Translations under genes and position numbers: made by a program
The notes under the pieces: generated by a model
The model's input: the letters and a program-made list of their open reading frames with translations, nothing else
The model's database searches: none
Told to the model about the DNA's origin: nothing
In this document: positions 1 through 5,925 of the stretch, in pieces
Numbering within the stretch: position 1 is the first letter of the stretch
Layout: each line of letters begins with the position of its first letter
Assembly: GCA_964616135.1 (NCBI GenBank)
Contig: CAZTTQ010000032.1
Location: 1-8,966, forward strand
Source of the DNA: JAJYIV01 sp964616135
GTDB taxonomy: Bacteria > Patescibacteriota > Patescibacteriia > UBA9934 > GWF2-40-263
Direction: 5' to 3'
DNA: 8,966 nucleotides

Positions 1-1318
1 GCTGGGAGAGATATTCGGTCGTCTTGTACTCCCCGCGGCGTTCCTGCAGGAACTGCATGGTCGGCCCGACGTATTCGACCGGCAGGACGATGTCGACCGT
101 GACCCACGGTTCCTCAATGGAGACGATGTGGGACGGGTCGGGCAACTCCAACGGGCTCTTCACCGTCAGGACCTCCTTGCTCATCAGATTCACGCGGTAC
201 GCGACGGACGGAACCGTCACCACCAGGTCCATGTTGAACTCGCGGATCAGGCGTTCCTTGATGATTTCCAGGTGCAGCATGCCGAGCAAGCCGCAGCGGA
301 ACCCGTACCCCAAGGCCGGCTGGTGTTCCGGCTCGTAGGCAAGCGAGGCGTCGTTCAGCTTCAGGCGCTCCATCCCTTCGCGCAGGCGGGCGAAGTCGCT
401 CCCCTCCTTGGGGAAGATGCCCGCGTACACCATGGGCTTCACCTGCTTGTAGCCGCCCAAGGCTTCCGTGGCCGGCGCGTCGCGCAGCGTAATGGTGTCG
501 CCGACGTGGCAGGCCTGGATGTCTTTCAGACCCGTAACGACGTAGCCGATTTGGCCGTTTTCCAATTCCGGCAAGGAGTGGAACTTGGAACCGACCGGAA
601 TCAGGGCGCCCAAATCCAACAATTCGCCTTCCGCCAACGTGGCCATCATTTTCACCTTGTTTCCCTTCTTCAACGAGCCGTCCATGACGCGCACGTACGC
701 GACCACGCCGCGGTAGTCGTCATACGCGGAATCAAAAATCAGGACGCGCGTCGGCTGATCCGTAGTGTCCTCCGGCGGCGGGATGCGGTCGATGATGGCG
801 TCCAACAGCGCGTGCACGCCTTCGCCGGTTTTTCCGGACACGTGCAAAATTTCGGACGGATCGCAGCCGAGGAGCTTCACCAATTCCTCGGTGCGCAGCG
901 GGACGTCCGCGGCCGGCAGGTCGATCTTGTTCAAGACCGGAATGATTTTCAGGTCTTCGGCCATGGCCAAATACATGTTGCCGATCGTCTGAGCTTGCAC
1001 GCCCTGCGTGGCATCCACCAACAGGATGGCGCCTTCCACGGCGGCCAACGAACGCGAAACTTCGTACGTGAAGTCCACGTGGCCCGGGGTGTCGATCAGG
1101 TTCAGTGTGTATCCCTTGTGCTGCATGCGCGCCGGCGCAAGCTTAATCGTGATCCCCTTCTCGCGCTCCAATTCCATGGAGTCCAAAATCTGCGCCTGCA
1201 TGTTGCGCTTGTCCACGGTGCCGGTAAGTTCAAGCAACCGGTCGGAAAGCGTGGACTTCCCGTGGTCGATATGGGCGATGATACAGAAGTTGCGGATCTG
1301 CTCTGGGCGGGTGGACAT
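1..1318 (-). CDS. lepA: Elongation factor 4 (LepA), N-terminal part, cut by left edge
   Basis: LepA is a ribosome-associated translational GTPase thought to act on stalled or mistranslocated ribosomes. About 439 residues are visible of the roughly 600 usual for the family; the C-terminal part, including the LepA-specific C-terminal domain, lies beyond the left edge. Visible GTPase motifs are G1 AHIDHGKST (residues 15-23), G2 GITIK (55-59), G3 DTPGH (76-80), G4 NKID (130-133) and a G5-like SGK near 160. The LepA-type segments MQAQILDSMELEREKGITIK and YGFRCGLLGMLHLEII are diagnostic against EF-G. ATG at 1318 gives the normal family N-terminus; an in-frame ATG at 1330 would add four residues but overlaps the predicted -10 hexamer. 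There is no strong Shine-Dalgarno, and a TAGGAT hexamer lies 10 nt before the ATG, suggesting a near-leaderless mRNA. It is divergent from the helicase gene. Confidence 0.97.
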   Translation of the reverse strand, partial: MSTRPEQIRNFCIIAHIDHGKSTLSDRLLELTGTVDKRNMQAQILDSMELEREKGITIKLAPARMQHKGYTLNLIDTPGHVDFTYEVSRSLAAVEGAILLVDATQGVQAQTIGNMYLAMAEDLKIIPVLNKIDLPAADVPLRTEELVKLLGCDPSEILHVSGKTGEGVHALLDAIIDRIPPPEDTTDQPTRVLIFDSAYDDYRGVVAYVRVMDGSLKKGNKVKMMATLAEGELLDLGALIPVGSKFHSLPELENGQIGYVVTGLKDIQACHVGDTITLRDAPATEALGGYKQVKPMVYAGIFPKEGSDFARLREGMERLKLNDASLAYEPEHQPALGYGFRCGLLGMLHLEIIKERLIREFNMDLVVTVPSVAYRVNLMSKEVLTVKSPLELPDPSHIVSIEEPWVTVDIVLPVEYVGPTMQFLQERRGEYKTTEYLSQ

Positions 1319-1328
1319 AACTGGGCGC

Positions 1329-1357
1329 ATCCTAGCGGGAAAACCGCCAGCCGTCGA
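1329..1357 (-). promoter_or_regulatory. Predicted lepA promoter, near-leaderless
   Basis: On the minus strand, TCGACG (1357-1352; four of six matches to TTGACA) is followed by a 17-nt spacer and TAGGAT (1334-1329). Ten nucleotides separate the -10 hexamer from the lepA ATG at 1318, so a start about 7 nt downstream would leave a leader of only a few bases. The call comes from consensus reading only. Confidence 0.5.
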
Positions 1358-1387
1358 GAGGGACGGGCGCGATTCGCCGACTTCCGC

Positions 1388-1393
1388 TATGAT
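1388..1393 (+). promoter_or_regulatory. -10 element for the helicase gene, predicted leaderless start
   Basis: TATGAT lies 8 nt before the helicase ATG at 1402, which would place transcription start at or beside the start codon. No Shine-Dalgarno lies in front of the ATG. No convincing -35 hexamer sits 16-18 nt upstream (that stretch is GC-rich), so the promoter would rest mainly on the -10. Confidence 0.4.
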
Positions 1394-1401
1394 GGCGTCT
1401 C

Positions 1402-2745
1402 ATGCGCAAGAATAAGCAACCGACCGACCTCGTCCGGACCAAGGACTTCGACGCCGCCCTCCATGCCATGGAGCACGGCTCTCCCTTTGTGTTCGTCACG
1501 GGCCGCGCGGGCACGGGCAAGTCCACCCTGCTCCGCCATTTCCGCAACCAAGGCAAACTGCGCTGCGTCATTTTGGCGCCCACGGGCGTGGCGGCGTTGA
1601 ACGTGGAGGGTGAGACGATCCACCGCTTTTTCCGCTTCGGCCCGGACGTCACCGTGCGCGACGCCAAGAAAAAAGGCAGCGCGGCCAGCGACGACAAGCT
1701 CTACCAGGCCTTGGACGTCATCGTCGTGGACGAAATTTCCATGGTCCGCGCGGACCTGTTCGACGCGATGGACGCGTTCCTCCGCGCCGCCCGCCGCACC
1801 CAGTCGCCGTTTGGCGGCGTGCGCGTCGTGGTCATCGGCGACCTGTTCCAGCTGCCGCCCGTGCTCGGCTCGGAAGAAGCGGCGGATTACGCCCGCCTCT
1901 ACGGAACGCCGTTCTTCTTCGGTTCCACGGCATTCCAAGACCTGGTCGCGCGCCGCGAGGTGACGTTCGTCGAACTGGAACGCGTGTTCCGCCAGGCGGA
2001 TCCGCGCTTCGTGGACGTCTTGAACGCCGTGCGCGACAGGACCGTGGACGCCGCGCACCTGGACGTGCTCCGCCAGCGCGTCGGCCAGGCGGACCCGGAC
2101 GCCATCGTGCTCACGTCCACCAACGCCGCCGCGGATGAGATCAATCAACGCAAGCTCGCCTCCCTGCCCGGCAAGGCCGTGGGATACACAGGCACGGCGC
2201 AGGGCGTCTTCGGCGAAAAGGAAATGCCCACGTCGCACCAGATCGTGCTGGTGCCGGGCGCGCGCGTCATGTTCGTCGCGAATGACGCGGAAGGCCGCTA
2301 CGTGAACGGGACGGTCGGCACCGTGCGCACATGCGAGCCGAAACGCGTCGTCGTGGAAACCGACGACGAGGAGTGGGTTGAAGTGAATCAACACACCTGG
2401 ACGCTGTACCGCAGCTCCTTTGACGCCAAGCACCAGTCCCTGGCGCAAGAAAAAATCGGCAGCTTCACGCAAATCCCGCTGCGCTTGGCCTGGGCCGTCA
2501 CCATCCACAAGAGCCAAGGCAAGACCTTCGACCGCGTGCACATAGACTTGGGCCGGGGTGCCTTCGCCTCGGGCCAAACCTACGTGGGCCTTTCCCGCGC
2601 CCGCAGCCTGGAGGGCCTGACGCTCGCCAAGCCCGTGGAGCGCCGCCATATTTTGGTGGACGAAACCGTCGTGAACTTCTTCAAGGAGCTGCCGGGGATG
2701 CTGAAGGACGGGGCGAAAAAAGGCGCGACGAAGACGATGTTCTAG
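1402..2745 (+). CDS. PIF1-like superfamily 1B DNA helicase
   Basis: This 447-residue protein is predicted to be an ATP-dependent 5'-to-3' DNA helicase of the PIF1/RecD-like SF1B group, a family that acts on replication intermediates and structured DNA such as G-quadruplexes. Motifs in order are Walker A GRAGTGKST (34-42), motif Ia APTGVAALNVEGETIH (59-74), Walker B VVDEISM (108-114), motif III GDLFQLPPV (146-154), the family segment FFFGSTAF (171-178), motif IV-like ELERVFRQ (191-198), and a C-terminal block with TIHKSQGKTFDRV (367-379) and QTYVGLSRARS (392-402). These cover the complete helicase core, with no obvious extra domain. ATG at 1402 is supported by the nearby -10 and by a normal distance to Walker A. 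It is divergent from lepA and closed by a terminator. A role in replication or repair is inferred from the family only. Confidence 0.93.
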   Translation: MRKNKQPTDLVRTKDFDAALHAMEHGSPFVFVTGRAGTGKSTLLRHFRNQGKLRCVILAPTGVAALNVEGETIHRFFRFGPDVTVRDAKKKGSAASDDKLYQALDVIVVDEISMVRADLFDAMDAFLRAARRTQSPFGGVRVVVIGDLFQLPPVLGSEEAADYARLYGTPFFFGSTAFQDLVARREVTFVELERVFRQADPRFVDVLNAVRDRTVDAAHLDVLRQRVGQADPDAIVLTSTNAAADEINQRKLASLPGKAVGYTGTAQGVFGEKEMPTSHQIVLVPGARVMFVANDAEGRYVNGTVGTVRTCEPKRVVVETDDEEWVEVNQHTWTLYRSSFDAKHQSLAQEKIGSFTQIPLRLAWAVTIHKSQGKTFDRVHIDLGRGAFASGQTYVGLSRARSLEGLTLAKPVERRHILVDETVVNFFKELPGMLKDGAKKGATKTMF

Positions 2746-2757
2746 CCCCAATAGTCA

Positions 2758-2787
2758 ACACCGCCCTTGCGAGGCGGTGTCTCTTTT
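2758..2787 (+). terminator. Intrinsic terminator of the helicase gene
   Basis: A perfect 8-bp stem (ACACCGCC paired with GGCGGTGT, 2758-2765 with 2773-2780) with a 7-nt loop is followed by CTCTTTT. It starts 12 nt after the helicase stop. It lies between convergent genes and could also slow minus-strand transcripts, but the minus-strand flank is not a clean T-tract. Confidence 0.8.
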
Positions 2788-2804
2788 GGTCAGAAAGTGA
2801 CTGC

Positions 2805-3278
2805 TTACTTCGTTCCTTTGGCGTCGCGGAACTTCATCATGCCCATGCCGCGGCCCTCGCCGGAACCGGGCGCCCAACCGGCCTTCAGACCGCGGCCCGG
2901 GAGGCCGGCTTCTTCCACGACTTTCTTTGCCCCTTCCACGTCCCCCGCCTGATGGAGGGCGCGGGCCTGTTCCATCGCGGCCTTTTGCGCGTCCGTTAGT
3001 TCCTTGCCGTCCCGGAGGAACGCGGGGCGGTCGGCGGAGTCCATGCCGCGGCCATGGACGAACGGCGGGAGCTTGAGCCCGACATCGGCCAAAACCTGCT
3101 TGGCCTCATCGGCCTTGCCGGCCTCAAACAACGTCTTCGCCTGCTGGAACGCCGCCTTTTGGGCGTCCGTGATTTCCACGGGCGGACGGTCCGCGCGCGG
3201 CGGGCGGGGGACGTCGGCGCCGCCGACGCCGCCGGAGGTCAGCAGGGCCGCGGCGGCCAGAAGAGGTTTGAAGATCAT
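2805..3278 (-). CDS. Small secreted protein with two helical repeats, third gene of the sigma operon
   Basis: This 157-residue protein has a signal-peptide-like start: lysine at 4, a hydrophobic run at about 5-15, and a small-residue stretch ending near Ala21. It is therefore probably exported. The mature part is Pro/Arg-rich at 22-35 and then carries two similar units: residues 36-71, starting ITDAQKAAFQQAKTLFEAGK, and 94-130, starting LTDAQKAAMEQARALHQAGD. Each is predicted helical and ends in an alanine/valine-rich helix and AGL or VGL. The tail (about 137-157) is rich in Gly, Met and basic residues, and there is no cysteine. No named family was recognised; the helix-turn-helix-like repeats loosely recall small periplasmic stress proteins such as Spy/CpxP, without a diagnostic motif. 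The gene follows the membrane protein stop by 18 nt, with no clear Shine-Dalgarno. It may be the output or ligand of the sigma module. Confidence 0.8.
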   Translation of the reverse strand: MIFKPLLAAAALLTSGGVGGADVPRPPRADRPPVEITDAQKAAFQQAKTLFEAGKADEAKQVLADVGLKLPPFVHGRGMDSADRPAFLRDGKELTDAQKAAMEQARALHQAGDVEGAKKVVEEAGLPGRGLKAGWAPGSGEGRGMGMMKFRDAKGTK

Positions 3279-3296
3279 ACGTGGGAACGGAAAAAG

Positions 3297-4103
3297 TTAC
3301 GGAACAAGGAGGGGCTGCAGCGCCTCATAAGGACGAAGGCCCTTACACGGATTACTACGCATGCCCATGCCGTTTCTTTCACCCATCATGCCCAAGGGAA
3401 GCGCATCGTCATCCCAAGGCAACAGGAGGCAGGCCTGCATGGTGTGATTTTCGACGTTTCCGGGAATACCGAGCACGCGCACGCGAATGCCGGGACGAGC
3501 GGCGGACAGTTCGCGGGCACTCAATGCGCCACCATCCACTTCCCAGTCGTCTCCGCCAAAATCCTGTACGTAGATAAGTGCCTGGTCCGTAGAAATGACC
3601 TTGCCCGCGAGCAGGCCGCGCGGCGGGTTTACCCACGCGCGTTGCTGCTGATGCTCCACGGATACGTAAAACGGCATCGCCCGCTCCACGAATTCATCTG
3701 CCACCTTCCCCGCCCCCTGCGCATGGAGAGCACCCCCAAGGAGAACCGAGAGCACAAGAGAAGATCCGACCGCCCAATAAAACGGGTGGCGGTAACCGTG
3801 GTCCGTGCGGCGGAACAGGACGTACGCGGCCGCCACGACCCCGGCGAAGAGCAGGAACCAAACGACCGGCACCGTCTGGACCAAGAAACGCGCGGTGGAG
3901 TCATGGGTGGCAAGACGGAACGCCCAGCCGGAAAACACCAGGCGGAAAAGCGCGACGGACACCACCAGGGCGCCGGCCAAGGTCGTCACGGCCCACAGCG
4001 CCCAAAAGGCCGCCGCGCGTACCTGAAACACCCAGCGCGGCACGGGCCGCACCTCTTCCTCTTCAATCTGCGCGAGAACGCGCTCGGAGAAATTGGGGTT
4101 CAT
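3297..4103 (-). CDS. Three-pass membrane protein with extracytoplasmic domain, putative anti-sigma or sensor partner
   Basis: This 268-residue protein has a short acidic cytoplasmic start (1-28), membrane segments at about 29-57, 73-96 and 107-127, and a soluble C-terminal domain (about 130-268). The basic loop RRTDHGYRHP between segments 2 and 3 fits the positive-inside rule, placing the N-terminus inside and the C-terminal domain outside. That domain has alternating hydrophobic stretches (GKVIS, ALIYVQDFGG, GIRVRVLGIPG, ACLLLPW) suggesting a small beta domain, perhaps OB-like, and cysteines at 225 and 253 that could pair. Its ATG overlaps the sigma factor stop as ATGA, so translation is probably coupled. 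An anti-sigma role is inferred from this position: there is no zinc-finger HxxxCxxC motif, and the cytoplasmic tail is shorter than a classical anti-sigma domain. It could instead be an effector membrane protein controlled by the sigma factor. Confidence 0.85.
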   Translation of the reverse strand: MNPNFSERVLAQIEEEEVRPVPRWVFQVRAAAFWALWAVTTLAGALVVSVALFRLVFSGWAFRLATHDSTARFLVQTVPVVWFLLFAGVVAAAYVLFRRTDHGYRHPFYWAVGSSLVLSVLLGGALHAQGAGKVADEFVERAMPFYVSVEHQQQRAWVNPPRGLLAGKVISTDQALIYVQDFGGDDWEVDGGALSARELSAARPGIRVRVLGIPGNVENHTMQACLLLPWDDDALPLGMMGERNGMGMRSNPCKGLRPYEALQPLLVP

Positions 4104-4672
4104 ACGGGTTCGGCCAGGATCTTGGCCAGTTTCTTCTTGGCGCGGTGGATGAGCGTCGCGACGGACCCCATCGGCAAACGGAGAATGTCGGAAATTTCCT
4201 TGTAGTCGCGTTCTTCAAAGTAGCGCAGGACCAAGACGTCACGGTCCTTGTCCGGCAGCGCGCGGAGGGCGGCGGAGACGCGCGCGGCGTCATGGGACCG
4301 AGCCGCGTTTTCCATCGGGTCGTCGCCGGAGAACAGCCGTTCGAACGCGGCCTCCGAATCTTCCACGGTATTCCCTTCCGGCCGCGCCTTGCGCTTGCGG
4401 AAGAACGTCATCGTCTCGTTGTGCGCGATGCGGTACATCCACGCGCTGAACGAGAGTGACGGATCGAACCCATTCAGGTTACGGAACGCGGAGACGAACG
4501 CGTTCTGCAGGACGTCTTCCGCGTCTTCCACGCGCGGCACGCCCAGCCGGCGCACGTAGCGGCCCAGCTTCTCCTGGTACCGTTCCACGAGCACGCCAAA
4601 AAGGTGGCGCTCGCGCGGGGCGCGGGCGGCCAAAACCTCGTCGGACAAGGCGCGGGCCTCCTCAAGAAGCAT
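4100..4672 (-). CDS. ECF-type (sigma-70 family) RNA polymerase sigma factor
   Basis: This 190-residue protein fits the two-domain extracytoplasmic-function sigma layout. Region 2 spans about 27-96 and includes the DAEDVLQNAFVSAFRNL segment (50-66) and SFSAWMYRIAHNETMTFFRK (74-93), the family's core-binding and -10-recognition helices. After an acidic linker (about 97-125), region 4 spans about 132-187, with ALPDKDRDVLVLRYFEERDY and the DNA-binding helix-turn-helix around YKEISDILRLPMGSVATLIH. Regions 1 and 3 are absent, as expected for ECF. It is the first gene of a minus-strand operon and overlaps the membrane protein by ATGA. No housekeeping promoter is evident in the 53-bp gap upstream, which fits (but does not prove) autoregulation. 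Target genes cannot be told from this window beyond its own operon. Confidence 0.95.
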   Translation of the reverse strand: MLLEEARALSDEVLAARAPRERHLFGVLVERYQEKLGRYVRRLGVPRVEDAEDVLQNAFVSAFRNLNGFDPSLSFSAWMYRIAHNETMTFFRKRKARPEGNTVEDSEAAFERLFSGDDPMENAARSHDAARVSAALRALPDKDRDVLVLRYFEERDYKEISDILRLPMGSVATLIHRAKKKLAKILAEPV

Positions 4673-4725
4673 AGGATTGCACGGGTACTACGCGAGGGTA
4701 CGCCCTTTTCTTTCACCGCGCCATC
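4673..4725 (-). promoter_or_regulatory. Upstream region of the sigma operon with GGGTAC direct repeats
   Basis: The 53 bp between the previous gene's terminator and the sigma ATG must hold the operon promoter. No housekeeping TTGACA/TATAAT pair is seen. Two copies of GGGTAC (plus-strand 4683-4688 and 4696-4701) are spaced by exactly 13 bp, and minus-strand GTGAAAG lies about 15 bp further upstream. This could be a self-recognised promoter or a regulator site. Confidence 0.3.
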
Positions 4726-4759
4726 AAAAAAACGCGCCCGGTCCGGAGGACGGGGCGCG
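4726..4759 (-). terminator. Intrinsic terminator of the TIKI-like gene
   Basis: The hairpin at 4733-4759 has a 7-bp CGCGCCC/GGGCGCG stem, one G-G mismatch, then a 4-bp GTCC/GGAC stem closing a 3-nt loop. On the minus strand it is followed by seven T (4732-4726). It begins 3 nt after the stop codon and separates this gene from the sigma operon. Confidence 0.9.
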
Positions 4760-4762
4760 AAG

Positions 4763-5683
4763 CTAGAAGACGGTCAGGGCGATGTGGTATTCCGCTGCGA
4801 CGCGTTCCAGGTACGGGCGATGCCCGGCACCCTGGAGAATGATCGCCGCGTGGCCGTTCGCCTTCTTCAAAAACTCGAGGGCACGGATGAGGATGATCTC
4901 GGACCGAAGTTCATTCAAGCTCTCCGTCAGGTCGTAGATCGCCGCGTCGGCGCCCGGACTTGGCGGACGGCGGAGGAGGCGCGTCTCAAAGTGGATCGGC
5001 CACTCCTCCCCGCAAATCACGGGAATCGGCAGTCCTTCCATGATGGCACGTGAGGCTGCCTGCCGATCCTTGCGCATGAGCGCGAGCAGTTCTGCATCTG
5101 TGACCCGAAAGTTGAACAGGGAGCGGAACGTGTCGCGGGTAATACGCAGGTACTCGTCCGGCGTCATCACCGCGTCGGAGCCGTACTCCTCGATGGCGAC
5201 GACCGACGCGCCCGGCGCCCGCGCCTTCAGGACCTCGAAGCGCTCCGTCTGGATCGCGTCGATGCGGGCGAGTTCCTCCGGGGTGTTCGTCTCGGCAATC
5301 TTCACGTGGATGAGACCAATGAAGTCCACCGGCACCAACGTGGGTCGGGCCGCCGTCCAGGCGATTACCGCATCCTTCCGCTCCTTCAGCGCGGCGAAGT
5401 ACGCGGGAGTGTACGACGCCCACTCAGGCTCGTCGGCCGTGACGATGTCCCGGCGGTAGTGGTCCCGCTGGGACAGCAGATAGTCGGCGATCCGCCAACC
5501 GAGGACGCGGACCGGCTCCTCCGAGACGATCCGCGTCGGCGGCGGGGGCAGAGACACCTTCTTCGAGAACGGGACCGTGCCGACGCCGAGGGCAATACCG
5601 ACGGCGGCGCAGACCAGGGCGCCGACGATCGCGAAGTCCTTGAATGACGGGGCTGGCGGACGAGGGGCTGGTTTCTTCTTCAT
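4763..5683 (-). CDS. Membrane-anchored TIKI/TraB/ChaN-superfamily-like protein
   Basis: This 306-residue protein has a basic, Pro-rich start, one membrane segment (about 14-34), a Pro-rich linker, and a soluble domain probably facing outward. The soluble part shows the spaced GxxH / E / GxxH pattern known from the TIKI superfamily (TIKI, TraB/PrgY, ChaN, EreA): GLIH (123-126), IEEYGSD (164-170) and a C-terminal GAGH (285-288) after a hydrophobic strand. Some members of the superfamily are metal-dependent peptidases, others bind heme or act as esterases, so substrate and reaction are unknown here. Overall similarity is weak and the call rests on motif spacing. ATG at 5683 is chosen because GGAG sits 5 nt before it; an in-frame GTG at 5707 would add eight residues but has no such site. 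The gene has its own promoter and terminator. Confidence 0.9.
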   Translation of the reverse strand: MKKKPAPRPPAPSFKDFAIVGALVCAAVGIALGVGTVPFSKKVSLPPPPTRIVSEEPVRVLGWRIADYLLSQRDHYRRDIVTADEPEWASYTPAYFAALKERKDAVIAWTAARPTLVPVDFIGLIHVKIAETNTPEELARIDAIQTERFEVLKARAPGASVVAIEEYGSDAVMTPDEYLRITRDTFRSLFNFRVTDAELLALMRKDRQAASRAIMEGLPIPVICGEEWPIHFETRLLRRPPSPGADAAIYDLTESLNELRSEIILIRALEFLKKANGHAAIILQGAGHRPYLERVAAEYHIALTVF

Positions 5684-5711
5684 GGGAACTCCGTAGGGCG
5701 TAGGCACTGCT

Positions 5712-5726
5712 TCCTGCGAGATGCAG
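5712..5726 (-). other. Small hairpin in the leader of the TIKI-like gene
   Basis: CCTGC and GCAGG form a perfect 5-bp stem around a 5-nt loop. It lies between the predicted transcription start (about 5728) and the Shine-Dalgarno (about 5689-5692). It could protect the 5' end or affect ribosome access; no known riboswitch was recognised. Confidence 0.4.
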
Positions 5727-5734
5727 GACGCCCG

Positions 5735-5763
5735 AACCTACCGGAAAACCACCGCCACGTCAA
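5735..5763 (-). promoter_or_regulatory. Predicted promoter of the TIKI-like gene
   Basis: On the minus strand, TTGACG (5763-5758; five of six consensus matches) is followed by a 17-nt spacer and TAGGTT (5740-5735). Transcription would start near 5728, leaving a leader of about 45 nt with a hairpin and a GGAG Shine-Dalgarno. Hexamers and spacing are both close to the housekeeping consensus. Confidence 0.65.
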
Positions 5764-5779
5764 TCCCTTGACCGCAACC

Positions 5780-5808
5780 TCGACCTGGCGGAGGGGCCGG
5801 GGTATACT
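5780..5808 (+). promoter_or_regulatory. Plus-strand promoter-like pair in the intergenic gap
   Basis: TCGACC (5780-5785; four of six) is followed by a 17-nt spacer and TATACT (5803-5808; five of six). Start would be near 5815. No credible protein gene follows on this strand, but a hairpin-T terminator lies about 50-65 nt downstream. Confidence 0.45.
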
Positions 5809-5814
5809 TGGGCC

Positions 5815-5880
5815 ACGCAAATGTCTTCCTCGGAAGCGTTCGGCGACAAAAACAGCCTCGGCTCCGGCCGGGGGTGTTTT
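5815..5880 (+). ncRNA. Candidate small RNA of about 65 nt
   Basis: This stretch lies between a plus-strand promoter-like pair (5780-5808) and a terminator-like hairpin (5856-5873) followed by GTGTTTT. It contains a further small CTTC/GAAG stem with a CTCG loop (about 5825-5836). The ATG at 5821 opens a frame that has no stop before the terminator, which argues against a short peptide. Neither neighbouring minus-strand gene explains the interval between 5764 and 5891. No known RNA family was recognised, and the existence of the RNA is inference. Confidence 0.35.
5856..5880 (+). terminator. Terminator-like hairpin of the candidate small RNA
   Basis: CCTCGGC (5856-5862) pairs with GCCGGGG (5867-5873), a 7-bp stem with one T-G wobble closed by a TCCG tetraloop, followed by GTGTTTT (5874-5880). 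The tail is short but the shape is that of an intrinsic plus-strand terminator. Confidence 0.5.
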
Positions 5881-5891
5881 AGTTCACGGAC

Positions 5892-5922
5892 AAAAAACCC
5901 GCCTTCTAGAGATGGAGGCGGG
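5892..5922 (-). terminator. Intrinsic terminator of the orphan 131-aa gene
   Basis: CCCGCCT (5898-5904) pairs with AGGCGGG (5916-5922), a perfect 7-bp stem with an 11-nt loop. On the minus strand it is followed by six T (5897-5892). It begins 3 nt after the stop codon of the gene at 5926-6321. Confidence 0.9.
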
Positions 5923-5925
5923 CCG

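Noticed and set aside
128..1600. Long plus-strand open frame (490 codons)
   Set aside because: It is the antisense of lepA and runs into the helicase in another frame; its translation is low-complexity His/Arg/Gln with no family, an effect of GC-rich third codon positions.
1387..2751. Long minus-strand open frame (454 codons)
   Set aside because: It is antisense to the helicase, whose motifs are complete; the translation has no recognisable domain.
4100..4102. UGA recoding (as in some candidate-phylum bacteria)
   Set aside because: TGA acts as the sigma factor stop in an ATGA overlap, and no gene here needs TGA read as an amino acid.
3054..4205. Plus-strand open frame opposite the sigma operon
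   Set aside because: It crosses three genes with clear domain, signal and overlap evidence on the minus strand, and its composition is shadow-like.
5684..5707. GTG start at 5707 for the TIKI-like gene
   Set aside because: ATG 5683 has GGAG at good spacing; the extra eight codons themselves contain that site.
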